A stretch of 64,000 nt of DNA from Proteobacteria bacterium ST_bin14 (GCA_002083655.1 MSXR01000001.1:124001-188000), one strand, 5' to 3'; positions 1 to 9,176 are shown, numbered from the stretch's first letter. Made by a program: numbers and translations. Notes: generated from the sequence alone by a model not told the origin.

Positions 1-602
1 AACAGGGCATCCGCCAGCGCGAGCCGGTTGCCGATCACTGGCGTCGCACGATCCTCCGCAATCAGGCCTGCCTCGTTCAACCCTTTCAGTGGCGCTGGTT
101 CATCAACCTCAAAATCGATGTAGTGGTCCTCGCGCGCGGCACCGCCGGGAAGCGGCCAGGCAAAGGCCGGGTGCCAGCCAAAGCTGACCGGCATCGGTGC
201 ATCGCCGGTATTGCCGATAATCGCCGTCATCGTCAGCGTCGCATCGTCCACGACAAAGCCGATTTCGAGCAGGAACGGGAATGGGTAGGATTCCATCGTC
301 CGCGCGGAATTGATTAGCCGCAGCACCGCATGGCTGGCCGACGACTCGGCAACATCGAACATTGATCGCCGGGCAAAGCCGTGCTTTTCCATGCGGTATG
401 ACGTTTCGTCCAGCCACAGCACATCATCATTCAACCGCCCGACAATCGGGAACAATATCGGGGCGCGGCCGCTCCAAAAACGGGGGTCAGCATTGGTCAT
501 CAACTGCCGACCCCGCCCATCGCGCAGCGACGACAGCTCAGCACCGAATGGGTTGATCGACGCGGTCAGCACGCGCGAACCGATGTCGAACCAATCACCC
601 AC
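1..602 (-). CDS. aldose 1-epimerase family protein (3' end cut by window edge)
   Basis: Galactose-mutarotase-fold protein of the LacX-like group, which interconverts sugar anomers in the cytoplasm. The frame stays open to the left edge, so only about 200 N-terminal residues are seen. Visible family signatures are an ILFPIVGRL stretch near residue 50, KHGFAR near residue 73 and GWHPAFAWPL near residue 140. The start is a GTG at 602, whose first eight bases overlap the pheT stop region, suggesting translational coupling to pheT. No ATG fits as well. The family is recognised by motif; the exact sugar substrate cannot be told. Confidence 0.8.
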   Translation of the reverse strand, partial: MGDWFDIGSRVLTASINPFGAELSSLRDGRGRQLMTNADPRFWSGRAPILFPIVGRLNDDVLWLDETSYRMEKHGFARRSMFDVAESSASHAVLRLINSARTMESYPFPFLLEIGFVVDDATLTMTAIIGNTGDAPMPVSFGWHPAFAWPLPGGAAREDHYIDFEVDEPAPLKGLNEAGLIAEDRATPVIGNRLALADAL

Positions 603-2997
603 GCAATACCGCTCCTAACTTCGCCGCTGCGGTCACCACCTTGTCGGCGATGGCCTTTAAATCATCATCGGTGAAGCTCTTGTCGCCCGGTTGCAGGGTA
701 ATTTCAACGGCCAGGCTTTTGCTTCCCGGCTCGACGCCCGCGCCTGTAAACACATCGAACAGCCGCGCAGCGGTGATCGCAGCCTTGTCTGCCCCTTTGA
801 CGGCGCGGACCAGCGCGTCAGCGGCCAGTGTATCGGGCACCAGAAATGCGAAATCGCGGGTCACCGCCTGCAATGCCGGCGGTGCGAAGGCCGGGCGCAT
901 GAAGCCAGTCCCACGCTTCACCGGAATCGCATCGAGGTAAAGTTCAACTGCCGCGACCGGCCCATCAAGGTCAAATGCCTTCAGTGTCAGCGGGTGGAGC
1001 ATCCCGAATGCTGCCAGCACCGTTTTTGGCCCCAATCGTAGGGTTGCCGATTGGCCGGGGTGCCAGGCATCGCCCGACCAGATCGCATCCGCACCGTAAA
1101 CCTGCAGGTTATCCACCGGTGCGCCAGCCTCTGCCAGCAGCGCCAGCGCCTCTGCCTTGGCATCGAATGCGTCAAAGCCTTGCGCCTTGCCGCCCTGCCA
1201 GCCCCGCGCGCGCTTGTTGCCCGCGAGGACGACGCCCAGCGTGGCGCGCTCTGCATCTTGTAGATAGCGTCGGCCAATTTCGAACAGCCTTACGCTGCTC
1301 GCGCCCCGCCTCAGATTGCGTTCGGTCGCCGCCAACAGGCCGGGCAGCAGCGAGGGCCGCATGATTTTCAGATCTTCGCTGATCGGGTTCGCTACGCGCC
1401 ACTCAAAATTGCCGGGCGCGCGAAATGGTGCTGCCTGCATGTCTGACAGGAAGCTCCAGGTTATCGCCTCGTTCAGCCCACGCGCAGCAGCGGCACGGCG
1501 CAGTTTGCGCTCCAGCTTCTGGTCGGGCCGTGCCGTGGGCGTTGCCACGCCCGCAACGCGGGGCAGGGGTGTCGACGGCACCTTGTCGATGCCTTCGATA
1601 CGAATCACTTCCTCGACCAGATCGGCGCTGCCATCGACATCGCGCCGCCAGCTTGGCGGGGTAACCTGCCAATCGGCGCTGACCGCAAAGCCAAGCGATT
1701 CCAGGATCGCGCGTTGTCGTTGCGCCGCAATTGCCCGCCCGCCCAGCGATTCCGCCCGGGCGGGGTCATAGGCGATGGTGCGGGTGGTGAGCGGCGGGGA
1801 GCCTGCGCGCGTCACTTCGCTTGCGGTGCCGCCGCAATGTTCCAGCACCAGCCAGGTCGCGATTGCCAGCCCGTCATCGAGAAAGCCCGGGTCGACGCCG
1901 CGTTCAAACCGCGTGCGCGCATCGCTGGTAAGCAGCAGTTTCTGCCCGGTCCGCGCGATGCTTTCAGGGTCGAAATAGGCGCATTCGATCAGCACATGGG
2001 TGGTCGTGTCCGAAACGCCGGTTTCCTCGCCGCCCATGATGCCGCCGATATCATGGACTTTCTCGTCATCAGCGATAACGGTCATCGTCTCGTCTAGCGC
2101 ATAGGATTTACCGTTCAGCGCGACCACGCTTTCGCCACTGCGCGCCTTGCGTGCTGCTAGCCCGCCAACCAGTTTGGCCTGATCGTAAACGTGCAGGGGG
2201 CGGCCCAGATCGAACATCACGAAATTGGTGATGTCCACCAGAACCGAGATCGGTTTTTGGCCAATTGCCTTCAGCTTTTGCTGCATCCAGGCCGGGGAAG
2301 CGCCGTTGCGCACGCCAGATACGGTCCGCGCATAAAAGGCGGGGCAGCCCGCCGGATCATCGGTACGCACCATGGGTCCAGCGCCGTCACCCGGCAGGTC
2401 AATCGTCGCCATACGGTAAACATCGGCCAGCGGTTTCAGCGTTCCCATGCCGCCCGCCGCCAGATCACGCGCAATGCCGCGCACGCCCATGCAATCTTGT
2501 TTGTTGGGGGTGACGGATACGTCGATCACCGGATCGGTCAGGCCGGCATAATCGGGGTAAGCCGTGCCGATAGGGGCATCGCCAGGCAGCTCGATGATGC
2601 CGTCATGATCGTCGCCCAGTTCCAGCTCGCGCGTCGAACACATCATGCCGTTCGACACGACCCCCCGGATTTCGGCAACCTTCAGCACCATGCCATTGGC
2701 AGGGACGGTTGCGCCGGGTGCACCGAAAACGCCGATCAATCCCGCGCGCGCATTGGGTGCGCCGCACACGACCTGCATCGGTCCGTCACCCGCGTCCACG
2801 GACAGCACCTGCAGCTTGTCTGCCTGTGGATGGCGATCTGCGGAAAGCACTTTGGCGACCCGGAATGCGGCAAGTTTCGCGCCCGGATTCTCGACGCCTT
2901 CGACTTCGAGGCCGATCCGGGTCAGTGCCAGCACGATCTCGTCGAGCGTCGCAGCGGTGTCGAGATGCTCTTTGAGCCAGCTTAAGGTGAACTTCAT
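595..2997 (-). CDS. pheT: phenylalanyl-tRNA synthetase beta subunit
   Basis: Large subunit of the alpha2-beta2 synthetase that charges tRNA-Phe with phenylalanine using ATP. The 800 residues match the bacterial family length. From the N-terminus there is MKFTLSWLKEHL, an EMAP/OB-type tRNA-binding domain (about residues 40-150, with HPQADKLQ), the B3/B4 editing region, B5, the catalytic-like core and a C-terminal FDX-ACB anticodon-binding domain. The ATG at 2997 is chosen because it overlaps the pheS stop as ATGA and begins the conserved N-terminus; the longer frame upstream is not conserved-looking. Confidence 0.97.
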   Translation of the reverse strand: MKFTLSWLKEHLDTAATLDEIVLALTRIGLEVEGVENPGAKLAAFRVAKVLSADRHPQADKLQVLSVDAGDGPMQVVCGAPNARAGLIGVFGAPGATVPANGMVLKVAEIRGVVSNGMMCSTRELELGDDHDGIIELPGDAPIGTAYPDYAGLTDPVIDVSVTPNKQDCMGVRGIARDLAAGGMGTLKPLADVYRMATIDLPGDGAGPMVRTDDPAGCPAFYARTVSGVRNGASPAWMQQKLKAIGQKPISVLVDITNFVMFDLGRPLHVYDQAKLVGGLAARKARSGESVVALNGKSYALDETMTVIADDEKVHDIGGIMGGEETGVSDTTTHVLIECAYFDPESIARTGQKLLLTSDARTRFERGVDPGFLDDGLAIATWLVLEHCGGTASEVTRAGSPPLTTRTIAYDPARAESLGGRAIAAQRQRAILESLGFAVSADWQVTPPSWRRDVDGSADLVEEVIRIEGIDKVPSTPLPRVAGVATPTARPDQKLERKLRRAAAARGLNEAITWSFLSDMQAAPFRAPGNFEWRVANPISEDLKIMRPSLLPGLLAATERNLRRGASSVRLFEIGRRYLQDAERATLGVVLAGNKRARGWQGGKAQGFDAFDAKAEALALLAEAGAPVDNLQVYGADAIWSGDAWHPGQSATLRLGPKTVLAAFGMLHPLTLKAFDLDGPVAAVELYLDAIPVKRGTGFMRPAFAPPALQAVTRDFAFLVPDTLAADALVRAVKGADKAAITAARLFDVFTGAGVEPGSKSLAVEITLQPGDKSFTDDDLKAIADKVVTAAAKLGAVLRG

Positions 2998-4067
2998 GCG
3001 CCGACTCCTCCCGATAGCGTGGGCACGTCCAGGCAGGAAAAGCCGTAATGCTTCATCCAACGCAGATCGCCGTCAAAGAACGGGCGCAGATCATCCATCC
3101 CATATTTCAGCATCGCCAGCCGATCGATCCCGCAGCCAAAGGCAAATCCTTGCCATTCATCAGGATCAAGCCCGCATGCCGCGATAACCTTGGGGTGAAC
3201 CATGCCGCTGCCCAGCACTTCCATCCAGCCGTCACTGCCGCCAATCACCCGCTTGCCATTCTGGATCGTGAAACCAACATCGACCTCCGCAGATGGCTCA
3301 GTGAACGGGAAATAGCTCGGGCGCAGGCGCAGCACGACATCGTCACGCTCAAAAAACGCCTTCAGAAACGTCTCCAGCGTCCATTTCAAATGGCCAAGCG
3401 TGATGCCCTTGTCGATCACCAGCCCCTCAACCTGATGGAACATCGGCGTGTGTGTCGCATCACTGTCAGACCGATAGGTGCGGCCCGGCGCAATGATGCG
3501 AATGGGGGGCTGTTGCGTCATCATCGTGCGGATTTGCACGGGGCTGGTATGGGTGCGGAGAACCATTGGCCGGTCATGATCGCCCGCCAGATAAAAGGTA
3601 TCATGCATCGCGCGTGCCGGGTGTGTTTCTGGAATGTTGAGCGCGGTGAAATTATGCCAGTCATCCTCAATCTCTGGCCCGGTCGCCACGGCAAAGCCCA
3701 GGTCGGCAAAGATTTCAGCAAGTTCGTCCATCACCTGCGAAACGGGGTGGATGGTGCCGGTGATCGCGGCCTCGGCGGGCAGCGTGATGTCGATGGTCTC
3801 GCGGGCGAGGCGGGCGTCCAGGTCGGCGCGCTCCATCGCCGCTTTGCGGGCGGCGATGGCGGTGATCACCGCTTCACGCAACGCCTGGATGGGGGGTGCC
3901 TTTGCCAGCCGTTCTTCTGGCGACATGCCACCCAGCGTCTTCAGCAACGTTGTCACGCCGCCCTGCTTGCCAAGCGCGCCCACGCGGACGCTTTCCAACG
4001 CCTCCTGGCTCCCGGCCGCATCAATCGCTGCGAGAAGGTCTCGTTGCATCTGGTCAAGATCGGTCAT
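2994..4067 (-). CDS. pheS: phenylalanyl-tRNA synthetase alpha subunit
   Basis: Catalytic subunit of phenylalanyl-tRNA synthetase, 357 aa, the usual length. It has an N-terminal helical coiled-coil arm (about residues 1-90) followed by the class II synthetase core. Visible class II elements include RTHTSPVQIRTM, GRTYRSDSDATHTPMFHQVE (motif 2) and FGCGIDRLAMLKYG (motif 3). The ATG at 4067 overlaps the stop of the upstream GNAT gene (ATGA), and its own stop overlaps pheT the same way, so the three genes are probably translated in series. Confidence 0.97.
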   Translation of the reverse strand: MTDLDQMQRDLLAAIDAAGSQEALESVRVGALGKQGGVTTLLKTLGGMSPEERLAKAPPIQALREAVITAIAARKAAMERADLDARLARETIDITLPAEAAITGTIHPVSQVMDELAEIFADLGFAVATGPEIEDDWHNFTALNIPETHPARAMHDTFYLAGDHDRPMVLRTHTSPVQIRTMMTQQPPIRIIAPGRTYRSDSDATHTPMFHQVEGLVIDKGITLGHLKWTLETFLKAFFERDDVVLRLRPSYFPFTEPSAEVDVGFTIQNGKRVIGGSDGWMEVLGSGMVHPKVIAACGLDPDEWQGFAFGCGIDRLAMLKYGMDDLRPFFDGDLRWMKHYGFSCLDVPTLSGGVGA

Positions 4068-4561
4068 GCAGGTCTTCCGTTGCTGGTCAGATTGATCGCC
4101 CAGACGATGAGCGCGCCGTCTTCTGGATCGTCATGCGTGCCGGTTCGAACAAAGCCGTTCTTTTCCAGCACCCGCTGCGATCCCGGATTGTCGACGCTCG
4201 TTTTCGCGGTCAAGTGGTCATGGCCATCGGCGCGCAACTGGGGCAGCAATTCGGCGATCGCGCGCGTCATCACGCCGCGCCCCTGATGTATTGGTGCCAT
4301 CCCGTACCCGATCTCATATCGGCCATCGACGCCAGCATTGGTAAAGCTGATCATGCCGACGACCTGGTCATTACTGGAAACCATCCAAGCCGCAGGACGA
4401 TCGGTCGTTTCCGCAATCGATCCGGCAACCCCGCGCAGCATCGCCGTCACCTCGTCCGGCGCAATGCCGCCCGCGCAAAGACTAAGCGTGTCTGCGCGCG
4501 CCTCGCCTTCGCCCAGCAGCCAGGCAAAGTCAGCGTCGTTCATGGCGTGGAGTGTGATCAT
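4064..4561 (-). CDS. GNAT-family N-acetyltransferase
   Basis: Probable acetyl-CoA-dependent acetyltransferase of the RimJ/RimL-like group, 165 aa from the ATG at 4561. The acetyl-CoA site is seen as HQGRGVMTRAIAELL, followed by SVDNPGSQRVLEKNGFVRTG, the typical C-terminal half of the fold. The gene sits between the rplT terminator and pheS and overlaps pheS by ATGA, so it is likely the first gene of the GNAT-pheS-pheT unit. The substrate is unknown; acetylation of a protein or small metabolite are both possible. Confidence 0.85.
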   Translation of the reverse strand: MITLHAMNDADFAWLLGEGEARADTLSLCAGGIAPDEVTAMLRGVAGSIAETTDRPAAWMVSSNDQVVGMISFTNAGVDGRYEIGYGMAPIHQGRGVMTRAIAELLPQLRADGHDHLTAKTSVDNPGSQRVLEKNGFVRTGTHDDPEDGALIVWAINLTSNGRPA

Positions 4562-4579
4562 AAACCGTCCTTTCCAACG

Positions 4580-4611
4580 AAAAGGGCGCGGGTGGCAATC
4601 CACCCGCGCCC
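4580..4611 (-). terminator. Rho-independent terminator after rplT
   Basis: A perfect 12-bp GC stem (4584-4595 with 4600-4611) closes a four-base loop. Read on the minus strand it is followed by four T at 4583-4580. It lies 28 bases past the rplT stop and 19 bases before the GNAT start, so it should separate ribosomal-protein transcription from GNAT-pheST, at least partly. Confidence 0.85.
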
Positions 4612-4638
4612 CTTGTTGGCGTGCTGCTCAGGTCGCGC

Positions 4639-5004
4639 TCAGGCGGCCTGGGGCAGGGCCGCCTTCGCCTGAGCGATGATGCCGCTAAACGCCGCACCTT
4701 CGTGCATTGCAATATCGGCCAAAACCTTCCGGTCGAGCTCAACACCCGCCAGCTTCAGGCCGTGCATGAAATTGCCATAGGTCATGCCTTCGGCACGAAC
4801 CGCTGCGTTGATGCGCTGAATCCACAGGGCGCGGAAGCTGCGCTTCTTTACCTTGCGATCGCGATACGCATATTGGCCGGCCTTTTCGACGGCCTGGCGG
4901 GCGACACGGATCGTGTTCTTGCGACGGCCATAATAGCCCTTCGCTTGTTCCAGAATCCGCTTATGTTTTGCGCGGGTGGTTACACCCCGTTTTACGCGTG
5001 CCAT
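4639..5004 (-). CDS. rplT: 50S ribosomal protein L20
   Basis: Assembly protein of the large ribosomal subunit, 121 aa, with the conserved basic N-terminus (MARVKRGVTTRAKHKRIL) and YAYRDRKVKKRSFRALWIQR, both typical of L20. In many bacteria L20 represses its own operon. It follows rpmI by 17 bp and is ended by the hairpin at 4580-4611. infC, the usual third partner, is not beside the pair here. Confidence 0.98.
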   Translation of the reverse strand: MARVKRGVTTRAKHKRILEQAKGYYGRRKNTIRVARQAVEKAGQYAYRDRKVKKRSFRALWIQRINAAVRAEGMTYGNFMHGLKLAGVELDRKVLADIAMHEGAAFSGIIAQAKAALPQAA

Positions 5005-5021
5005 TTCCTAAATCTCCTAGC

Positions 5022-5225
5022 TCAACCGAGACCGTAAGGCGCCCAGGCCTTTACGGTTGCGGTGTCGGCCTTTGACAGGACCTTGGTGCCGCGATTCTGG
5101 CGAATATATTTGCCATTGTGGCTGATCAGCCGATGGCGCTTGCCGGCAACGCCGTGCTTTAGCTTACCAGTGGCCGTGAGCTTGAAGCGTTTCTTGACGC
5201 CGCTCTTCGTCTTGAGTTTGGGCAT
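5022..5225 (-). CDS. rpmI: 50S ribosomal protein L35
   Basis: Small, very basic ribosomal protein, 67 aa, beginning MPKLKTKSGVKKRFKLT and containing KHGVAGKRHRL, as expected of L35. It is the first gene of the rpmI-rplT pair. The ATG at 5225 is preceded on the minus strand by AAGGAGACGAAA, a strong ribosome-binding site. The 154 bp upstream to hisN should hold the promoter; I see no leader structure I can name. Confidence 0.98.
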   Translation of the reverse strand: MPKLKTKSGVKKRFKLTATGKLKHGVAGKRHRLISHNGKYIRQNRGTKVLSKADTATVKAWAPYGLG

Positions 5226-5379
5226 TTTCGTCTCCTTGTTTGCGCGACGATTTATGAACGGCCACGGCAGCCCATACCGGCCGGGCAGTTCCTCTTACTC
5301 GCGGAAAGGCGGGCGCATAGAGCAAGCGTTCAGGCTTTGCAACCGGGCAGGCGGTTCTATCGCTTTGTCTGATATCGAA

Positions 5380-6186
5380 TCAGTGCCCATGACAGCCAAG
5401 CGTCTCGACGATTTCTTCGATTCGCGCGGGATCGCCGGCGGCGATGACCTCTCCCGAGCTGTCGGCGGTCAGCGGATCGCCCGCCCAGTCGCACATCCGC
5501 CCGCCAGCTCCCTCGACAACGGGCACAAGCGCGGCGAAATCGTGAATTTTCAATCCCGCCTCGACAACGATATCGAGCTGTCCCGAGGCAAGGCAGCCAT
5601 AATTATAGCAATCACCGCCATAGATCGGGCCCTGCCGCATCTTGCCCCCAGCTGCGGCACGGGCAAGCGCCACAAAATGATCGGCCTGATGATCGTCAAA
5701 AGCGTGCGGGCTGGTGGTGGCAAGCGCCGCGCCCTCAAGCGCCGGGCAAAGGCGGGTTCGAGTCGGGATGCCGTTGAACAAGGTCGGCTGCCCGATGACG
5801 CCAAGCCAGCGTTCCTTTAGGATCGGCTGGTCGATGATGCCCAGCATCGGCCACCCGTCAATCATCAGCGCGATCAGCGTGCCGAATACGGGCCGCCCCG
5901 ACACAAAGGCACGGGTGCCGTCGACCGGATCGAGCACCCAGGCGCGGCCAGAATTGCCCGGCTTGGTGCCATATTCCTCTCCGATAATGGCATCACCCGG
6001 GAATGCCGCTTCGATCATCGCCCGCATTTCCGCTTCGGCTTCGCGGTCGGCCAGCGTGACGGGTGAGTGGTCGGCCTTGGTTTCCAGCCCGTGTGGCGCG
6101 CGGAAATAGGGGCGAATCACTGCCCCTGCAGCATCAGCCAGGCGGTTGGCGAGATCGATATCGGCTTGGGTAATGCGCATGGACAT
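5380..6186 (-). CDS. hisN: histidinol-phosphatase of the inositol-monophosphatase family
   Basis: Mg-dependent phosphatase, 268 aa. Metal ligands are visible as GEEYG (Glu70/Glu71) and LDPVDGTRAF (Asp86, Asp89), with a C-terminal HDFAAL Asp. The run YGGDCYNYGCLASGQLDIVV fits the HisN branch, which removes phosphate from histidinol phosphate in histidine synthesis, better than inositol monophosphatase proper. Two starts are possible (ATG at 6186 or at 6180), differing by two residues. It lies upstream of rpmI on the same strand with 154 bp between. Confidence 0.85.
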   Translation of the reverse strand: MSMRITQADIDLANRLADAAGAVIRPYFRAPHGLETKADHSPVTLADREAEAEMRAMIEAAFPGDAIIGEEYGTKPGNSGRAWVLDPVDGTRAFVSGRPVFGTLIALMIDGWPMLGIIDQPILKERWLGVIGQPTLFNGIPTRTRLCPALEGAALATTSPHAFDDHQADHFVALARAAAGGKMRQGPIYGGDCYNYGCLASGQLDIVVEAGLKIHDFAALVPVVEGAGGRMCDWAGDPLTADSSGEVIAAGDPARIEEIVETLGCHGH

Positions 6187-6265
6187 GGCCTAGCGGGCGG
6201 CGGGACGGCTCGCCAGTACGAAAAGCGACTCGCTTCTGTCACAATGGGCTGACAAATTGGGGACT

Positions 6266-7345
6266 ATGCAAAAGATAACCCTTTCGGCGGCGCTTGCCGC
6301 CGCGCCAATGCTGCTGGTGTCGCATCCAGCGGCGGCCCAACTGCGACCGCTGGTTGAACCGCCCGCCTCTGCGGCAGGTGCCCTCAGCGGCGTCGATGTA
6401 TTCCTGATCAACGAGGGCAAGGAAGCCGCGCCGGTTGACGCGCCGTCGACGATCCAGACGATTGCGCGCGATGGCACCGCACTGACGTTGGAATTGATCC
6501 GCTCCACCGCCGATACGGCCCCTGTTGCGCCGGGTGGCTTTGCGCGGTTGCGATACCGGCTGGCCCCGCTGGCGCGCGCCGCCGAACCGCGAGTCGCCGC
6601 TGCGCGCACCACCCCGCAAGGCCCGGGCGAGCAGGTCGCTACCACCGGGCGCGGCACCGCCAGTGGATTTCTGTCACGCTTTGGCCCGTTTGAGCCGACC
6701 TATGGCGTGGTTGGTACCGGCGATTCGGGTGCCAAGGTGCAACTGAGTTTTGCCATGCAGCCGTTCGCCAGCACCGGGCCGGCATCCTATATAAAGGTCG
6801 CATATACCCAGACGATCTTCTGGGCGCTTGACCAGCCATCGGGGCCCATCCGCGCGACGACGTATAGCCCTGAAGCGTTCATCGACGTGCCACTCAACCC
6901 CACGACGCAGCTTTCGCTGGGCTATCGGCACGATTCGAACGGCGGCGGTGTGACCAACTCGGTCGATATCAACCGGTTATATGCCCGCGTGAACAAGACA
7001 TTCGCCCTGGGTAATGACTGGCGAATTGATATCGCGCCGCAGGGCTGGGTGTATGTCGGCACCCAGGGGCTGGCCGGGGACATTGAGCGTTTTTATGGCA
7101 ACGCGGCGCTTGCCACGTCGATCGAGCAGAAGGACGGCGTCAAGTTCGCGCTTTATGCGCGGGGCAACCCGGGGACGCGCCAGGGATCAGCCGAATTTTT
7201 CGCGTCCTACCCGATTAAGCGGTTCGGGGTTGGCGATGTCGGACTATATCTATTCGGACAGGCATTTCACGGTTTTGGCGAAGCATTAAGCGATTATAAT
7301 CGTGCCGACACGCATGCCCGTATCGGCATCGCGCTCACCCGGTAG
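6266..7345 (+). CDS. pldA: outer-membrane phospholipase A
   Basis: Outer-membrane beta-barrel lipase of the PldA family, hydrolysing acyl chains of surface phospholipids. A signal peptide covers about residues 1-24 and ends at AAAQ. The catalytic signature GYRHDSNG places His222 and Ser224, with the Ca/Asn region NSVDINRLY following. At 359 aa it is longer than E. coli PldA (289 aa): roughly residues 25-125 form an extra domain ending in an FARLRYRL strand before the barrel. The ATG at 6266 follows GGGGA; an in-frame TTG at 6257 is less likely. Confidence 0.88.
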   Translation: MQKITLSAALAAAPMLLVSHPAAAQLRPLVEPPASAAGALSGVDVFLINEGKEAAPVDAPSTIQTIARDGTALTLELIRSTADTAPVAPGGFARLRYRLAPLARAAEPRVAAARTTPQGPGEQVATTGRGTASGFLSRFGPFEPTYGVVGTGDSGAKVQLSFAMQPFASTGPASYIKVAYTQTIFWALDQPSGPIRATTYSPEAFIDVPLNPTTQLSLGYRHDSNGGGVTNSVDINRLYARVNKTFALGNDWRIDIAPQGWVYVGTQGLAGDIERFYGNAALATSIEQKDGVKFALYARGNPGTRQGSAEFFASYPIKRFGVGDVGLYLFGQAFHGFGEALSDYNRADTHARIGIALTR

Positions 7346-7422
7346 CGGGCCGTGAAGCCGTATTGCGCGGCGGCAGCGGCTTCGGCATGCAGCCATCACT
7401 TAGATATACGCTGGAGATACTC

Positions 7423-7977
7423 ATGAAGCGTTTGACCCTGTTGCTCGCCGCCTTGCCACTGGCACTGATGGCCGCTGCCCCGGCGCGGGCCCAACTCGCG
7501 CCCGGTGCCAAAGCGCCGTTGTTCACCGTTGTTGGTGCAGTCGCTGGCAAGCCAATTAACGTTGATCTGAAGGCCGCGTTGAAAAAGGGGCCCGTGGTGC
7601 TGTATTTCTTCCCTGCAGCCTTCACGCCGGGCTGCAATGCCGAGGCGCATGCGTTTGCTGAGGCGATTGCCGATTTCAACGCGGCCGGCGCAACGGTGAT
7701 CGGCATGACCGCAGGCAATGTCGATCAGCTCGCCAAATTTTCGAGCGCAATGTGTGCGGGCAAATTCGCCGTCGCCGCTGCCAGCCCGGCCTTGGCCGCA
7801 AGCTACGGCGTTGCGCTGAAGAACCCTGATGGCAGCGCTTCGGGCTATACCAGCCGCACCAGTTATGTGATTTCGCCCGACGACAAGATTTTTTACGTTC
7901 ACAGCGACCGCAGCGCCGCTGATCACGTTCGCAACACTCTTGACGCCGTAAAACGTTACCGCGCCGCTGCCCGATAG
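7423..7977 (+). CDS. exported peroxiredoxin (AhpC/TSA type)
   Basis: Thiol peroxidase of the thioredoxin fold with an N-terminal export signal (MKRLTLLLAALPLALMAAAP, cleavage near AQL), so it should act in the periplasm. The peroxidatic cysteine is in FFPAAFTPGCNAEA; a second cysteine in SSAMCAGKF may be the resolving one. The mature part is about 160 aa, normal for the family. The ATG at 7423 is chosen because GGAG lies 8 bases upstream and the signal peptide starts there. It is 77 bp after pldA on the same strand. Confidence 0.85.
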   Translation: MKRLTLLLAALPLALMAAAPARAQLAPGAKAPLFTVVGAVAGKPINVDLKAALKKGPVVLYFFPAAFTPGCNAEAHAFAEAIADFNAAGATVIGMTAGNVDQLAKFSSAMCAGKFAVAAASPALAASYGVALKNPDGSASGYTSRTSYVISPDDKIFYVHSDRSAADHVRNTLDAVKRYRAAAR

Positions 7978-7992
7978 GATTGCCGATCAACG

Positions 7993-8040
7993 CCGGTCGT
8001 TACCCAGAACCGGTCGTTACCCAGAACCGGTCGTTACGCA
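7993..8040 (+). repeat. 17-bp direct repeat, about 2.8 copies
   Basis: The unit CCGGTCGTTACCCAGAA occurs at 7993-8009 and 8010-8026 without change, then partly at 8027-8038. It lies between the peroxiredoxin stop and the diguanylate cyclase start. It could be an iterated regulator site or simple replication slippage. Confidence 0.85.
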
Positions 8041-8131
8041 GTCACGGAATTTTAGGTCTTGCTCGCTATCACCTGTGAACGAGATTTTATGCGTTGGCAT
8101 TGATCAAGGCTGCGTAACGGAAACGGTGGCG

Positions 8132-9172
8132 ATGAGCGGTAAGTCTGCAATTGGTTTTGAGATGGAACCGGCGGTGGATCGCGGGGTGGCGAGCCGCGCA
8201 ATCTTTGATCAGATCGGTGTGTTTCTGACGGCAAACCGGCTGGGGCCGGATCCTGCCAATTATGCCTTTGGCTACCGCGTCATCAGCGATCCGTCAGGCC
8301 CGCTTGCGCGCGCTGTGGCGGCGCTTACCGATGGCGGCGTGCGGCTGACCAAGCGGGACATTGTGGCGCTTGGTGGCGATGTCGGCAATGCACCGGTCGA
8401 CATGCCGGCGATGGCATCAACCGGCCAGGGCCTGGTTGCGCAAACCCAGATGCAGGTCGAAGGTTTTCAGGATCTGGTGCGCATGATGCGCAATGAAACT
8501 GCCGATTTCGGGCGCGATCTTGCCGCCACGGCCAATGCTATTCGTGTGTCAACCGACACTAACGCAGTCAGCGACGTGATGCGGATGACCAGCGCGATGC
8601 TGAACCGGGTGCAGAGCGCCGAAAGTCAGCTTGAAGTCGCGACGCGCGAAGCCAGCGATCTGCGCGCCAAGCTAGAGGAAGCGCGCGACAATGCCCGCCG
8701 CGATCCACTGACCGGCCTGGCCAATCGCCGCGCCTTTGAAGAAGCCTATGCCGAACACGTCGCCAAGGGCACCGCGCTTTGCGTGTCGGTTTGTGACATC
8801 GACCATTTCAAGCAGGTCAATGACGGTTTTGGGCATGCCGTGGGAGATCGCGTGCTGAAGGCGATCGCCGATGTGCTGGCGGAACAATGCGGCGATCATC
8901 TCGTCGCGCGCTATGGCGGTGAGGAATTCGTGGTGTTGTTTGCCGGCGTCGATCTGCAAGCGGCCCGCGATATGCTGGAAACGGCCCGCATGCTGGTCGC
9001 CAAAAAGCGTTACCGCCTGCGCGAATCGGATGAACCACTGGGCGAAGTGACCTTTTCCTCCGGGCTAACCGCAGCGGGGCCAGCCGAAGACGTGGGTGAT
9101 GTTTTCGTTCGGGCTGATCGGCTGCTTTACGCGGCAAAGGCCGATGGCCGGAACTGCCTGAAAACCGGCTAA
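8132..9172 (+). CDS. GGDEF-domain diguanylate cyclase
   Basis: Enzyme making cyclic di-GMP from two GTP. The N-terminal ~170 residues hold no domain I recognise. A helical, coiled-coil-like linker (about residues 150-190) leads to DPLTGLANRR and an intact active site RYGGEEF (residues 260-266). The Arg of the RxxD product-inhibition site is missing (QCGDH stands there), so feedback inhibition may be weak. The ATG at 8132 has a purine-rich region upstream; an in-frame GTG at 8075 would add 19 residues without a clear ribosome-binding site. Confidence 0.9.
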   Translation: MSGKSAIGFEMEPAVDRGVASRAIFDQIGVFLTANRLGPDPANYAFGYRVISDPSGPLARAVAALTDGGVRLTKRDIVALGGDVGNAPVDMPAMASTGQGLVAQTQMQVEGFQDLVRMMRNETADFGRDLAATANAIRVSTDTNAVSDVMRMTSAMLNRVQSAESQLEVATREASDLRAKLEEARDNARRDPLTGLANRRAFEEAYAEHVAKGTALCVSVCDIDHFKQVNDGFGHAVGDRVLKAIADVLAEQCGDHLVARYGGEEFVVLFAGVDLQAARDMLETARMLVAKKRYRLRESDEPLGEVTFSSGLTAAGPAEDVGDVFVRADRLLYAAKADGRNCLKTG

Positions 9173-9176
9173 TCGT

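Noticed and set aside
2191..2985. 264-aa plus-strand frame opposite pheT
   Set aside because: Antisense shadow of a high-GC gene; His/Arg-rich, no family resemblance.
3048..4286. 412-aa plus-strand frame opposite pheS
   Set aside because: Long open frames opposite GC-rich genes are common; it crosses the pheS-GNAT junction and looks like no protein family.
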